DNA from: Ascaris suum
Taxonomy: Eukaryota > Nematoda > Chromadorea > Rhabditida > Ascarididae
Assembly: GCA_013433145.1 (NCBI GenBank)
Contig: CM024181.1
Coordinates: forward strand, 6,262,001-6,326,000
Length of the DNA stretch: 64,000 nt
Direction of reading: 5' to 3'
Both the position numbers and the translations under genes were made by a program. Positions 14,801 to 25,849 of this stretch are shown one piece after another. Numbering within the stretch: position 1 is the stretch's first letter; every line of letters begins with the position of its first letter. The notes under the pieces are model-generated. The model had not been told where the DNA came from. It worked only from the letters and a program-made list of their open reading frames with translations, and did not search any database.

Positions 14801-17800
14801 AATAATTCAAATTACAGGAATCCGTTTGAAAGTTAATTAAAATTTCGCAATGAATCGTCGCCTAAAACACTAAACATTTAGAAACTGACGGTAATTGTTC
14901 AAGGACGTGAAGTAGTCCAGTGCTGGGCAGCGGCTTATGCGGAGAGAACTTCTTATAATCAACTATCGACCATTGATTATTATATGTACCCGAATCGAAT
15001 CTTGCGAACGTTTTCGCCCATGATACAGCTGTATTTGCACTCCGATGTGCCACCTACAATGATCTTTTTGTGGCGTTTTAAGGGTTCTATTGATTTCTCT
15101 TTCGTCTTCATTGCTCTAATCGCTTTTTATGGTCATTCAACAGCAGAAATTGCACAAGAACAATAAATACATGCATAAATTTAAATGAGAAACTATATAT
15201 AATTATAAATATGCAAATATACAAACATACAAAAAATACCAAACTTCAAATATAAATATAATATATTTTCAAAAATGATGAATGAAAATGGAAAAACGAT
15301 TAAAGAACAAGCGAAGTTATTTGCAGTCTCTGTTTTGAAATTTCAAGCGATTATTATCCGTAAATATTTCATTAAACGTCTTTTATCAACATATAGCATT
15401 CGGAAGAAGTTTGACCACAAAGATGCATTTATATGTTGTTGATTTATTCCATTGTGACCAGTAAAAAGACCGTTTAACAACTTTAAACCTACAAATGGCC
15501 ATTGCTCGGAGTAGAGTTAAGATCTTTTATGAACTTATGCTGATAGTTGAGGTCTTTTAGGAGCTGTGATCTCTTAAAAGATGGAAATCTTTTATGAGAT
15601 CAACTTTCATCATAATCGATTGGAAGAACTTTGAACGATCCTATCATCAAAGGAAACGTTTGGTTTTATAGGTTTAGTAATGATAGCCTTACGGCTTGTG
15701 ATAAGATTATCAATCATGTTTTACCTGTATTCATATACAATATAATATAAGGTTTAGTAATGATAGCCATTTACCTAGTCAAAGTATAACGTTTAAATTT
15801 CATGAATTAAATAATTGCAGCTTGTAAAAATGCGATGAAATGTTTAAAGCATAAGAGAAAATACCTGCGAGCGTATCCATGTAAGTACGGATGTCGGTGT
15901 GATAAACTTGAAAGAACTCTCATTGTAGTTACTGATAGTCGTTTCCAATATCGCAAGTTTAGCAGATGTCAAGACGAAATCTTCATTTGATGCAAGTGTA
16001 CCTAAGTCATTCTTATATCAATGACAAATCGTACTTGAAAACTTAAATAAATTTTACTTGAGAACTTAAATGAGTACGAGTTGAAAATTCATTAATTATG
16101 CTATAAAATAATGTGAGTAAAATGCAAAATATGATTACTATAAGATTTAAAAGTGTATCTAGTTTACTGGTATTTTAAAATTTGTTTTATTATTTTCTCA
16201 AATATTCAAATGTATATATAATGGCTACATAAAAGTTGCTAAAGTGCCCGATTAGAGAAAACGCTGGCCTCTTGTTTGAATTCTCTTTCCTATAATTTTA
16301 TTAGCCGCACATTTCTCGTTCTTAGTTTGATATGCAAATTATCACTTGATTTTAATTAATGTAAACTCAATGTTTATAAAAAATACCGATCATTTTTTTT
16401 TTCAAAGAAAAATTCGCATATCTGAATTCACCAATACGAAATATTTTTATCACATGCTATGTGAAAATGCTTTGAATTTATTATTTGGTCGAAATGGAAG
16501 AAGAAATTCGCCTTTTTTCTTTGATTTCTGAGAAACCAAAATGCAATTAGAACTTAACATCAGAGAGATAGGAATGTAAATCTCATGTCAACAAGAAAGG
16601 AAACAATTAAACTTACGAAGAATGCAACTTAATGTAGAGAATGCTAAATATGGAACCTACTACAGAAATAACTGTTGCTGGGAATAGTGTAATAATTGAA
16701 ATCATCTTACAATCAAACATCTGGTAAATAAATTGAGTTCATTCATTGCAGGAGGATAGATATCAACGAGCATGATAAACATCAAAGATAAGGATGGCTA
16801 TTAAGTTCTGATAAACTGTGAGCTTAGCTATACTGTTAGATAATTTTTTACAGTAGTGCAATAGTAACTGAATTTTTTTTTTTTTGATTCAAAAAACTTT
16901 CTCTCAATATTTTTAATGACTGCCTAATAGTTCAGCATTGGCGACGTTTCACTTCAAGAATCCAAATAGAAACTCTTTAAATTATTTTCATTAATAATTG
17001 AAACAATTATTACCTGGATAGCCGGATAAAGTAACGGTATGTCCTGGATTACTGCTTTTGCAAAGTTTGAAACTGTATCGCTTCTGCATTTTCAGCATTG
17101 TTGAATAGCTAGTCCACGTGACGTGTGAAAACAATAGATCTTCGTTACTATCAAGTAGCTGGAAGAGTCATACTGAATTGTTTATTTTAAATATGCTTCG
17201 ACAATATCAGCACCAATAACAAGTGGAGGTTACTTAGAAAAGAACAAGCTGTGATTAAAGGGATTACTTTCAGGCCACTGCCTTGGAAATTGATTCCGAC
17301 TGAGGAATCTAATCAAGAAAGGCAACTCGAGACAGAATACCACTCGTGACTGAGTGAGGTTTGAAAGGACATCGTAACATTAATAAATTCGCTGAATGGC
17401 TTATTTTTTGTTTCTAAGAGGAAACTGTTGGGTGGACGAATAGAGAGACGCGCATAATCAACTTGCAAATATTAACTGTTTTATACCTTGATAAACGCCG
17501 AACAATGCCCCGATCCGAACGCTCGCGAGATCAGATGTGGGGGTCGCTTAAATTTCGCTTCTAGATCTTCGACATCTCCAGCCAATTGTAACATACTAAA
17601 ATTGCTGTCCAGATAATTTATAAGAATTGGATTATTGCACAAGAAATGGACAGCAAAATATTTATCTAGAATATACAAAATACGGAAAGGTAAAAAGGAA
17701 TATGCGAGCATTCCATTCAAAAATTTTATAGAAGCAAAAATTAGCACAAAAAAAGGAAAAACTAAGCAAGATGAATTGCGGAGCATCTACATCAACTTTT

Positions 17801-20800
17801 CGAACATGTTTCTGCATCCTATATCCTTATAATCTGGTTCATTTTTGTTCACTCATTACAGACCAACGCCTCATAACCACCGTAAACATTTTCATTGAGT
17901 CTTTAATAAGGTCAAAGTTGGAAAAAAGCTTTAGAATGAAACCGGCGATACAGCTGGCTGGGTAAAAGTTATTCAATGTCGACTCTAAAACCTTCAAGCA
18001 AAACCACAACAACTTTGTAATCGGATTATGTCATTGCCCCTGATTAGAAAAAGTTCTTCCCTTATTATACAAAGAGGGAGTCACTCGCTGAAAGGTCTTC
18101 TAACTTACTATATAGGATGGACTGTGAGATCGTTTGGTGATTTAGCGTAAGTGGGATCCCCATCATATCCTGCAACCAGTCCTTCGAGTTGATTCAATGT
18201 GAAATTAACCTACAAAACGAGCGATTATCGTGATTTCAGGCTGGAACATATCTGTATGAATGCAGTTGCAGAAAGGGAGTCACTCGATCTTAATATGCTG
18301 TTGGAATATCGTCAAGGAGAGATTTCACTTTTTCCTTTTATCGACTTCCTTGTGACGTTCTCTTCGTCTACATCTCCCCCCAACCTCTCCTGCTCCACTC
18401 TGCGGCGTTTGCTAGCAAAAAACGAACTCCTCTTCTTTCAGTTCCACCAATGTCTCTTTCATAAGATTTTTTTTCTTTTTCACTAATTTTCTACTTCTAC
18501 TGCGTGTGCTATCTGCCCAATTTGCCTTTTATAAATGAGGTCGATTTTTGGCTTTTTCCTCAGTTTTTTTTTACAAAAATTCCCCTCAAAAACTGTTCCA
18601 ATCAAGACCTCCATCGTGAAAAACCTTCGCCAAAAGTTTTTGAAATTAAAAATATTCTCACATCCGGAAATCCACCCATATGTAAGTCTAGGTTACAGCT
18701 CGATTATTGACTTTGCGTAATCTAATTAAGTTTTTGTGTAAACTGCTTTGTGCCTGGCGTCCCATCCAAAGTTACTTATTGAGAGACGTCTTAGAGACAT
18801 CGGTGACACGACAACATACTTGGTGTGATAGGAAGCGATTGGCAACTCAGCTCTGCTAGGAGACGTGTGAGAGGGGCAAAAAGGTGAATGAGATCGCGAC
18901 AGTTCAGCAAGGCTTCAACATCTGAACGCTAAGAAGTGGCATTCCAGTAACGAAAGTAGTGCTCATTTAGCGTCAGAAGGGGTCACACATTTTGCTTGTG
19001 ATGGACACGAAAGCACTGGTCTGCAGATTCTTTTTGGCGGAGACAAACAAACTTTGAAGGGTTAACATTGATAAGGAAGACGGAAAACAACAGTAAAAAT
19101 AACCTGCTTCCAATAAGCATCATCGGGATTCGCCGTAATCTTCGCTTTCATCCATAAAAAATTCTTTAGAAGGAAAGTAGCCAATCGCTCACAGTATTCT
19201 TGTGCTCCTTTACAGTAATCGAATACGGTATTTTGTAAATGCATTTTGATAAGCTCACGACTCACCTCACCTAAATAGTTGCAATGTTATCAATTCTTTA
19301 TGCAAACCGCAACATAATCAGCAACAACTATCTGTCAATAATCAGCAAAACCAATATTGGAGGCTAGAAAAAACAATTCATGCCGAGGAGTGAAGTGACA
19401 GCATTTTGCGAGTGAATATCGAACAGGTGACGTAAGATGCATATGAAATAGATACAAGTACTCTAATATAGGTCTTCTGCACACGAATGCCCACCAAAAA
19501 TCCATTTGGAGAGGACGAATTCGAAGCTTACCTTCTTGAGCCTAATTCATTCCACTAATATTATGACGGGGGAAGGTGAGAGGGAGAGAGGGAGTTGTAC
19601 ACAACTGTTATCTGCGTGTGTGCATAAAATCATTTGTGTAACGTTATTTAGTCACTTGTTTAATGATATTTACCTAGTTGACTCTTTCCCGCTAATTCAT
19701 ATCCTGTTTATCTCCAATGGCTTGCATTTCTTTGAGTGAACTTCAGTGAAGAAATGCTCATTTATGAAATAAGAATTTCCGATCAACCAACACTAAGGGG
19801 ATCGTTGAATTTTTGATGGACGATGTAAATTTAGTGGGTTTTAAAGTGAAATACAAAACGAAGCAATAGAATGTTTTTGGCGTGAATATGAATCTATGAA
19901 TATTGTGGAAGAACCTTCGAATATTTCTTCGAAGAAGCTAACCTTCAGCAAATCCTGCTGCATAGGCTAGTGTATAATCGGCAACATGTTCATCAAACGC
20001 ATCCACATTTATAAAAGCCCATCTGAAATGATGCCCGGTGATTTTACTTTTAGCATACCGCAAACCTATATAGAACGTGCGACTCCAGTATTTTACCTCT
20101 TTCCGCTGGCCAGTTATTCGTATGCTTGATTAGTAGCATTCAGATGATTGAGCTGTTTCCTCATTTACCTGGCTAATGAAATATAATAAATGCAGAATAC
20201 CTGTCCGCGAAGGTTAATGCGAATTTCGATGCACATCAATTCATGTATTTAGTTTCAGTGGATTTTTCGATGAATCATTTTGTTATTCGCCCAAACAACA
20301 CGAAAAAAAATCCACGTTTTCAGTCAGCACTTCGAAAAAAAAAATCCAAATTCAAAAAATACGAACGGTCTACTTGCATTTGTCATAGCAACCTTGAAAA
20401 TGCCTTATTAACTCACCTGCAATCGGTCGATAAATCTTCGTAACGCTAATGGTTGCATAATTTTCAGCTGTAAAGAGATGTTGAGATCAACAAACAACTT
20501 ACTTGTATGATTTTTGCCCAGTAAGTCATCATATGTTACTAGTCAAAAAACCTAGAAGTAACTCGATCGTTGAGCATTTTACGACATCGTCGGATAAAGC
20601 AGTATTAATAAAAAAAGTGAACATCTTGACAAGGAGTTCTTTGCATTTTTGGGAGTAATTTGCAAAGGGGGAGGGGGATGGGGAATTTCTTTTACGAGAA
20701 ACATATAATACCTTTGAACATCCAAAAATTATTATAACAAATTCGTTATTCACAATACGATAAACACACGAAATGAACTTATTGTTGAGCTTAATAGGCT

Positions 20801-21474
20801 CAAGCTCTGCAAACTGCTTTAAGCGTAAAAAATAATTTACCTGAAATTTCAACCACTTATTACAAGTTATTTTTCGACCTACCCAGTGGAATTAATCGAA
20901 TTGATAAATTCAGCCTTTGCAATATCCCTCACGCAATTTGTAGTCTTATCATCTCTTCGTTGTATTTGACCATCCGAAGACACACAAACGACAACCTAAA
21001 TATGATCCATATTTATAGCTGCTATTATTCGTAACTACCGTTTAATTGTTCTGTTAGCACTCAATAATTTTCCCGAATAATTTTCGCTTAGGAGTAAATA
21101 AGGGAGTGATTACTAGAGAAAAGAATGATAATTGATGCAGGATAAGATTCTGAGATAAAATAGCTGCTCTGACTTCATTTCGACATTTCTGATTCCTCCT
21201 GGTTTTTGAAAAGCTTCCTGTGCAACCCCGATAGAAATCCTGAATCGAACCGGCTTGCAAGGCACCCTCGAAAGTAATTCTAGAGCATCGTTTAAAAATT
21301 CTGACTTGAAATTATGGTTACGATCTACGAAGGGTAACACAGAATGAAGCGTAGAAACAAAAGAACGACCTCATTTTTTGGATCCTGATGAAAAGCACGA
21401 ACTTCTGGATGTTTTTCACTAACAGAAGAAGCTTCATCAAACGCAATAATGCAACACATTAGAAGCAGCAGCAT
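11844..21474 (-). CDS. Phospholipase B-like (PLBD family) protein, 13 exons, 551 aa
   Basis: Putative Ntn-type amidase/phospholipase B-like glycoprotein, normally lysosomal or secreted. Exons on the minus strand: 21424-21474, 20883-20995, 19943-20022, 19104-19270, 18109-18209, 17487-17604, 17014-17158, 15865-16001, 14890-15053, 14145-14216, 13358-13510, 12558-12717, 11844-12038. Every junction keeps phase and uses GT-AG; the total is 1656 nt including stop. Residues 1-17 are a short hydrophobic signal sequence. Family landmarks in order: NSINSTGWAF (~50-58), GDVEDLE (~180-186), GSGHCSAFIK (201-210) with the predicted autocleavage nucleophile Cys205, LETT (~278), SGTYNNQW (325-332), YWASYN (376-381), GDWFTYEG (~402-409), RSDLNPPNGTYPFPAL (~462-477), SGPTYDPLP (503-511) and GQPLQFRFPP near the end. 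Length is close to vertebrate PLBD2 (about 590 aa). The exon 1/exon 2 junction (GTTAGT donor) is the least certain. The family is established; the substrate here is unknown. Confidence 0.97.
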
Positions 21475-24190
21475 TGTTGAACGAACGAGTGTGGCGGATG
21501 CAACTCGAAATATGCTCCTCACACAAGTCGCCAATGAATTTTGCAGAAAGTCAGCTGATAAGGTGCAATCTTGCTCGTACGCCCTCTCCAAGGGTAACGA
21601 CATATATCACGCCTTCAAATTATTTATCATCCTCTCCTCCGCACTGTTAGGCTGCGTTTCTATAACTCGCCACCCCCCTCCCTCCCTCTCAAACAATTTA
21701 CATATTTATGACCTAATGTGTGCAATAAATGTAAACTAATGCACATCTCTCTCAACTACCGAAAGAGATAATAGAGAGCGAAACAAGTTGTTAAGAACTA
21801 ACGACTAAAACGTTCCTCATGAATCGGTTCAACAAATTAAATCAGTAGATCGACGAAATTCATTCCCTCGCAGCTTTGTCTCATCATTGTATAAAACCAT
21901 ATCTTTATGCTTATTTTATGCAAACCTAATATTTGTAAAATGCATCACTCTCGTCGGTGTATTTTTTTAATGAATATATGCGAGAGCGCGTTTTGCCCAC
22001 CTATGATGAACGCTTACAGTGCAATTCATTTACTTGAGACATGCGATATTGGTAATCATAAATGAAAACTATTTATTGTAGCGATTCGTTAATATTACAG
22101 TTTTATAAATATAGATCACAAAAGTGTAATACACATGATTGCATCTAAATACTTTGTAAAAATACTCGTCATATTTTAGCCAATAAATATGTAATTCAAT
22201 TTTTTTATGAATTTTATGAATTTGCTAGCGGTCTTAACAGTTTGCTCAACAGTCTTAACAGATCCAAATTCAACTTTGAGCGATTGAAACTGCTGCAAAT
22301 AATAACATTTCAAAAAGCCGCAAATGAGTCACTCGTTTTTTGTCGAAGAAATGAAAAAGGACGACCGAAATGCCTCTTGAGTTGACTCCTTTTTTTTTCT
22401 CAAAATTTCTGCAACTATAGCTTTTTTAAAGTTTATTTGTTTTCTGATATGTGGCTCATATCTTGAGGTTCCTTACCTTGCTAGCAACTCTTCCCACCTT
22501 ATTGGGTGTAAGGCGAGTGCCCTACTCATATAATAAGCAGCAGTGAGAGATGGGGACTTGCCCGTTTAGCATTCAGAGAAATAACGGCAATTCTAACAAT
22601 GAAATTAAAATCTGCACAGTTCGATTTATACCTTTAAAAATCAATGTTTGCAAAAATATGTCACGAAATAATTGAAAACTCGGCTAAATATGAGCAACAT
22701 TTCGTTGTTGCCAGCTGTATTCCTGGCGATGATGAGTGCATTTTGTTGCCACAAATGAAGCGCTACGGATCACACGAAACCTTGAAATTGCAGAGTGCTC
22801 TTCCGGAATATATCTCCTCCTCAGTAGCTTTGGTCACCAAAATGCTCATTCTACCTACACTAGGTCAGTTTATGTCTCCTATTATCGCGAGGACCTGAGT
22901 CTTAAGTCTACTATTCGATTCGTTCAATTCAAGAGCAGGGCCCGCATATCAACGTCAAGCTATGAATGCTATTTAATTCTGTGGTGTCTCCGGTTAGGAT
23001 TCTGCGCAGTTCTGAAAATCTTATGCCTGCAGTAAACTCACATTCATCGGAGGAGTCGATGGAGTTCAGTATTGCAATCGAATATCACCTATATCTAACA
23101 GCACCTTAAAAACCCCGTTGCTGCTTCGTTCTCCTTATGAGAGCTGAACAATATCTGAACACCTTATGTCGGGACTGTTGATTCGTAGTTGCTTGCGGCG
23201 GACATTTGATTGCTGAGCGTGCATGCGTATTTTATGGAGAAATGACATGTGGAAAAACCACCATCTGCTTACTTGTGATACGGAATGGTTTGGTTTTTTA
23301 AGCAAAAGGGAAAAATTACTTTGTTTAGTTTAGATTTCAAAAGAAACTGTAAATTATTCAAAAGTTGTTCACACTATCAGCAATACATAATTCAGCATTT
23401 TAAGGCGGAAATCGAATATTTTTCAGGTGCTGCGACAATGAGCCTCTTAGATCAATTTCCTTGACCGAGCACGCAATATTTAACCTTTACATTTCTAGAG
23501 GATACTTCATACTGCACATACTTGAATATATCCTACAGAAAGAACTTAAAATGCATCACGTTGTCGAAATGCATGAATAGTTTCAGTTTCTCGCCACCTT
23601 TCCGCCATCAGTCTGCAGTCCGCATTACATCTTTTAGATTTGTTGTACAGTTGAATGAAACTTCATGACGACTTCATTCAAAACAGGGGATCAAACGTTC
23701 GGACTTTCGATCAGATCCATTCACTCAGAAAGCTCTCTTGTCGATCTTGTCAGTAGTAGTTATTGATCCGTCTTGTTGTTTCATCTGCACTGATTTTGAT
23801 AGCCGTTGCTCAAGGGATCATTCTAGTGCATCGTTGTTGACAGCGCGCAACATGATAAAGAGTGGCATTCTGTCGATCACACCTTTGCGCGATTTTTGCA
23901 CCTGATCAATCTCGATAGCCAGCCGGGTATTATCTCTACACATCACAGATTATCTGAGGGTCAAAGCGCGCCTTTCCCGCTAATGCAAGCGAGCGAGCCT
24001 TATCAGCAACCTACAGGGGGATTTGATCCACTATCATATCTTTTAATATGGTCTAACATATCACTAACATTACCAGATTGTGTTTGTGTCGAGTCACTCA
24101 GCAAATGCTCTGTCCATTGCCGCGTATCATTCCTTTATTCAGAACCGTCGCAATGATCTAGGCGGCAAACGTTGCAAGCGTGGCAAGAGG
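21475..24190. other. Intergenic region upstream of the PLBD-like gene, no gene recognised
   Basis: This should contain the PLBD-like promoter. No TATA box or trans-splice acceptor stands out immediately upstream of the ATG. Two overlapping plus-strand open frames at 22,644-23,035 have no recognisable domain and no convincing splice sites. AT content falls toward the right, into the structured island. Confidence 0.4.
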
Positions 24191-24192
24191 GC

Positions 24193-24200
24193 TATATAAA
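24193..24200 (+). promoter_or_regulatory. TATA box (TATATAAA) at the left of the structured island
   Basis: CTATATAAAGAGG is a canonical TATA context, 54 bases before the ATG at 24,247. Expected initiation is near 24,220-24,230. The surrounding DNA is not AT-rich, so this match is more meaningful than the many AT runs elsewhere. It resembles a TATA-driven single-exon gene or mobile-element promoter. Confidence 0.5.
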
Positions 24201-24246
24201 GAGGAGCGTAGAGGCACATCATTCATTGTTCGTCTCCAGTCGTGCG

Positions 24247-24441
24247 ATGATGGTGGCAGCGAGGGTAGTAGTAGCGTTGTCGTGTATGCTGATGCGTGTG
24301 GGTCGGGCATCATCGGCGGTGTTTCCACCCTACAGAGGAAGGAATCGACGACAAGTATGGTGGAGTCGCTGCAACGATTTAACTGCGACTCTCTCCATGT
24401 CGTCATCATCAGTGAGTTCCTCGACTTTCGAGATCCCTTGA
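24247..24441 (+). CDS. Possible 64-aa secreted-type ORF behind a TATA box
   Basis: The product is not recognised. The frame begins with two Met codons and a run MMVAARVVVALSCMLM that reads like a signal peptide, followed by an Arg-rich stretch (YRGRNRRQVWW) and a Ser-rich tail. The stop codon lies at the end of the first arm of the long inverted repeat (24,408-24,441), so a transcript would carry the fold at its 3' end. Other frames are also open here, so coding status is unproven. A structured non-coding transcript is the main alternative. Confidence 0.3.
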   Translation: MMVAARVVVALSCMLMRVGRASSAVFPPYRGRNRRQVWWSRCNDLTATLSMSSSSVSSSTFEIP

Positions 24442-24579
24442 GCCCACATGTGTCGTCGACTTCAACATTCGGCTGAGGCGTGAGTGTAGAAGACCGACAC
24501 ATGCGGATTCAAGGGATCTCGAAAGTCGAGGAGCTCACTGATGTCGTCTTCATGTCGTCTTCTACACTCACGCCTCAGC
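24408..24579 (+). repeat. Interleaved inverted repeats A-B-A'-B' (pseudoknot-like)
   Basis: Arm A 24,408-24,441 pairs with A' 24,509-24,542: 34 bases with a single T:G pair. Arm B 24,472-24,494 lies inside the A/A' loop and pairs perfectly over 23 bases with B' 24,557-24,579, which lies outside it. A third short pair, CATGTGTCG at 24,447-24,455 with CGACACATG at 24,495-24,503, extends the A hairpin. As RNA this is an H-type pseudoknot or two mutually exclusive long hairpins. As DNA it is two overlapping palindromes. Confidence 0.9.
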
Positions 24580-24662
24580 TAAGTTTTTCGATATTTTTTA
24601 TTTCCGATGGTCGTGTTCTCAAAACCCTTTCCTAACCTCGGGGGGAATGCGAAGATTAGCCA

Positions 24663-24744
24663 GGGTTTTAGAGGTTGTGCTAAAATCTGCAGTAGGTGAC
24701 TGTCGACGGAGATGTGGAAGGTTTTAGAGGTTGTGCTAAAAACC
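24663..24744 (+). repeat. Duplicated small hairpin GGTTTTAG-N8-CTAAAA
   Basis: A 22-base segment beginning GGTTTTAGAGG occurs at ~24,664-24,685 and again at 24,720-24,741. Each copy folds as GGTTTTAG, loop AGGTTGTG, CTAAAA. The sequence between the copies is unrelated, so the duplication appears specific to the hairpin. Confidence 0.8.
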
Positions 24745-24858
24745 ACGAGTGCATGTGATGTGATGCCTTAGCGTCTGAGTATGTTTGAAATAGCCTGGAT
24801 GAAGGTTTGTTTCCCTGTACCACGCCATGAGTCATAAATCTGCATTCTTTTTGCGCAT

Positions 24859-24955
24859 AAAAAGTAGGTTTCATTCGTGCTAGCTTTTTGGATCTTCTTC
24901 GAAAATTGCTGCTCGGCGGCGGGAGCAGCTGCTAGCACGGATGAGGCTGCTTTTT
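24859..24955 (+). repeat. Composite stem-loop H1 with GGCGGCGG loop
   Basis: The outer arm 24,859-24,884 pairs with 24,931-24,955 (AAAAAGTAG with CTGCTTTTT; CATTCGTGCTAGC with GCTAGCACGGATG), including T:G wobbles. A ~22-base bulge on the 5' side separates it from the inner stem GCTGCTC/GAGCAGC (24,908-24,914 with 24,923-24,929). The loop is GGCGGCGG (24,915-24,922). The wobbles are T:G on the plus strand, consistent with a plus-strand RNA. The architecture matches H2. Confidence 0.85.
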
Positions 24956-25029
24956 ATTGCAGAAATTGTTTGCTGATTTCTGTCCAAAGAGGAGAGGCAC
25001 TTTCGGGTAAGCCCTCAAAACAACTTCAG

Positions 25030-25038
25030 TATATAAAG
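25030..25038 (+). promoter_or_regulatory. Second TATA box (TATATAAAG)
   Basis: AGTATATAAAGACTATAG repeats the TATATAAAG core of the 24,193 box. It lies about 700 bases upstream of H2; the first box lies about 670 bases upstream of H1. An open frame of 108 codons begins at 25,223. Functional status is inferred from sequence only. Confidence 0.4.
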
Positions 25039-25222
25039 ACTATAGGAAGTTGTTTACACCTCGTGTAGCGCATCCAGTGTCGATGAAATGACAGAGGTTT
25101 GTCGACAGATTTTGGTATTGTGCAATGTAACTGATCTGTCTGTCCACCGAAACAGTTCATAGCATTCCCAGAAATCCGTTGATAGGGAGTACATAACTGC
25201 CTAGAAATTACACCGGTTAGAA

Positions 25223-25549
25223 ATGACGGTGTTTTTCATCGTATTGAGAACACGGCCATTTAATTTTTATTTATTAGAACTAACTAAGGAGGATATTTAT
25301 TCCTCATTCAGTAAACGGCTGTCAGCTGACAGAGTCATGAAAACGAGCTGCAGTATGAAACAAGTAATAAATCATGTCATTAGGGGCGGTGGGATCATAG
25401 TAAATGAGTTCAGCTTGGACAGAAACAACAGAAAGCGGGACATGTCTTTTGAATGTTTTCAAAGTATCCTGCCACAACACTTCGTTCTTCTTTTCTATAC
25501 TGCACATTCAAACTGCCATAACTTCCAATCGAACTATGCCTGCGGGTAA
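25223..25549 (+). CDS. Unrecognised 108-aa ORF downstream of the second TATA box
   Basis: The frame opens with a hydrophobic start (MTVFFIVLRTRPF) and contains basic and Cys/His residues but no known motif. It contains the perfect palindrome CTGTCAGCTGACAG (25,319-25,332). An opposite-strand frame is also open. I list it only because of its position between the second TATA box and hairpin H2. Confidence 0.18.
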   Translation: MTVFFIVLRTRPFNFYLLELTKEDIYSSFSKRLSADRVMKTSCSMKQVINHVIRGGGIIVNEFSLDRNNRKRDMSFECFQSILPQHFVLLFYTAHSNCHNFQSNYACG

Positions 25550-25733
25550 GGGCGCGGAGAGGGAGGGAGCAGCGGGGAGTGATCAGTACCACTGACATTT
25601 CTTTTATCGAGGGGACGTTAGGCCGAGTACTGCAATCCGCTTTATACAGGCTATTAGTCTTCACGGAATTATAGCGGGGCAGAGAGAAAGTCTAGTCGCA
25701 ATAGGTATTCGCCCTTCATTTTGAGGTCTTTCT

Positions 25734-25828
25734 GAAGCTGTTCCTCATTCATACCAGTTGTTTTGGCATTGATTAAATTGTGCTGTTCAGCGGCGGGAAC
25801 AGCATCTGGTATGAGTGGGGACAGCTTC
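25734..25828 (+). repeat. Composite stem-loop H2 with AGCGGCGG loop
   Basis: The outer arm 25,734-25,757 pairs with 25,806-25,828 (GAAGCTG with CAGCTTC; CATTCATACCAG with CTGGTATGAGTG), with wobbles and one bulge. A 23-base bulge follows on the 5' side. The inner stem TGCTGTTC/GAACAGCA is at 25,781-25,788 with 25,797-25,804. The loop is AGCGGCGG. Compared with H1, the inner stem changes a C-G pair to T-A and the outer stem changes at several positions while remaining paired. Confidence 0.85.
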
Positions 25829-25849
25829 GCCCATCTCCATCTTATTCAT

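Noticed and set aside
20427..20491. Exon-like segment with ag and gt borders between PLBD exons 2 and 3
   Set aside because: Exons 2 and 3 join directly to give the conserved STGWAF sequence in phase; including this segment would interrupt it.
21113..21423. Continuation of the PLBD first exon past GTTAGT, and a neighbouring ORF
   Set aside because: The downstream sequence has no similarity to the family, and the GTTAGT donor joins in phase to the conserved second exon.
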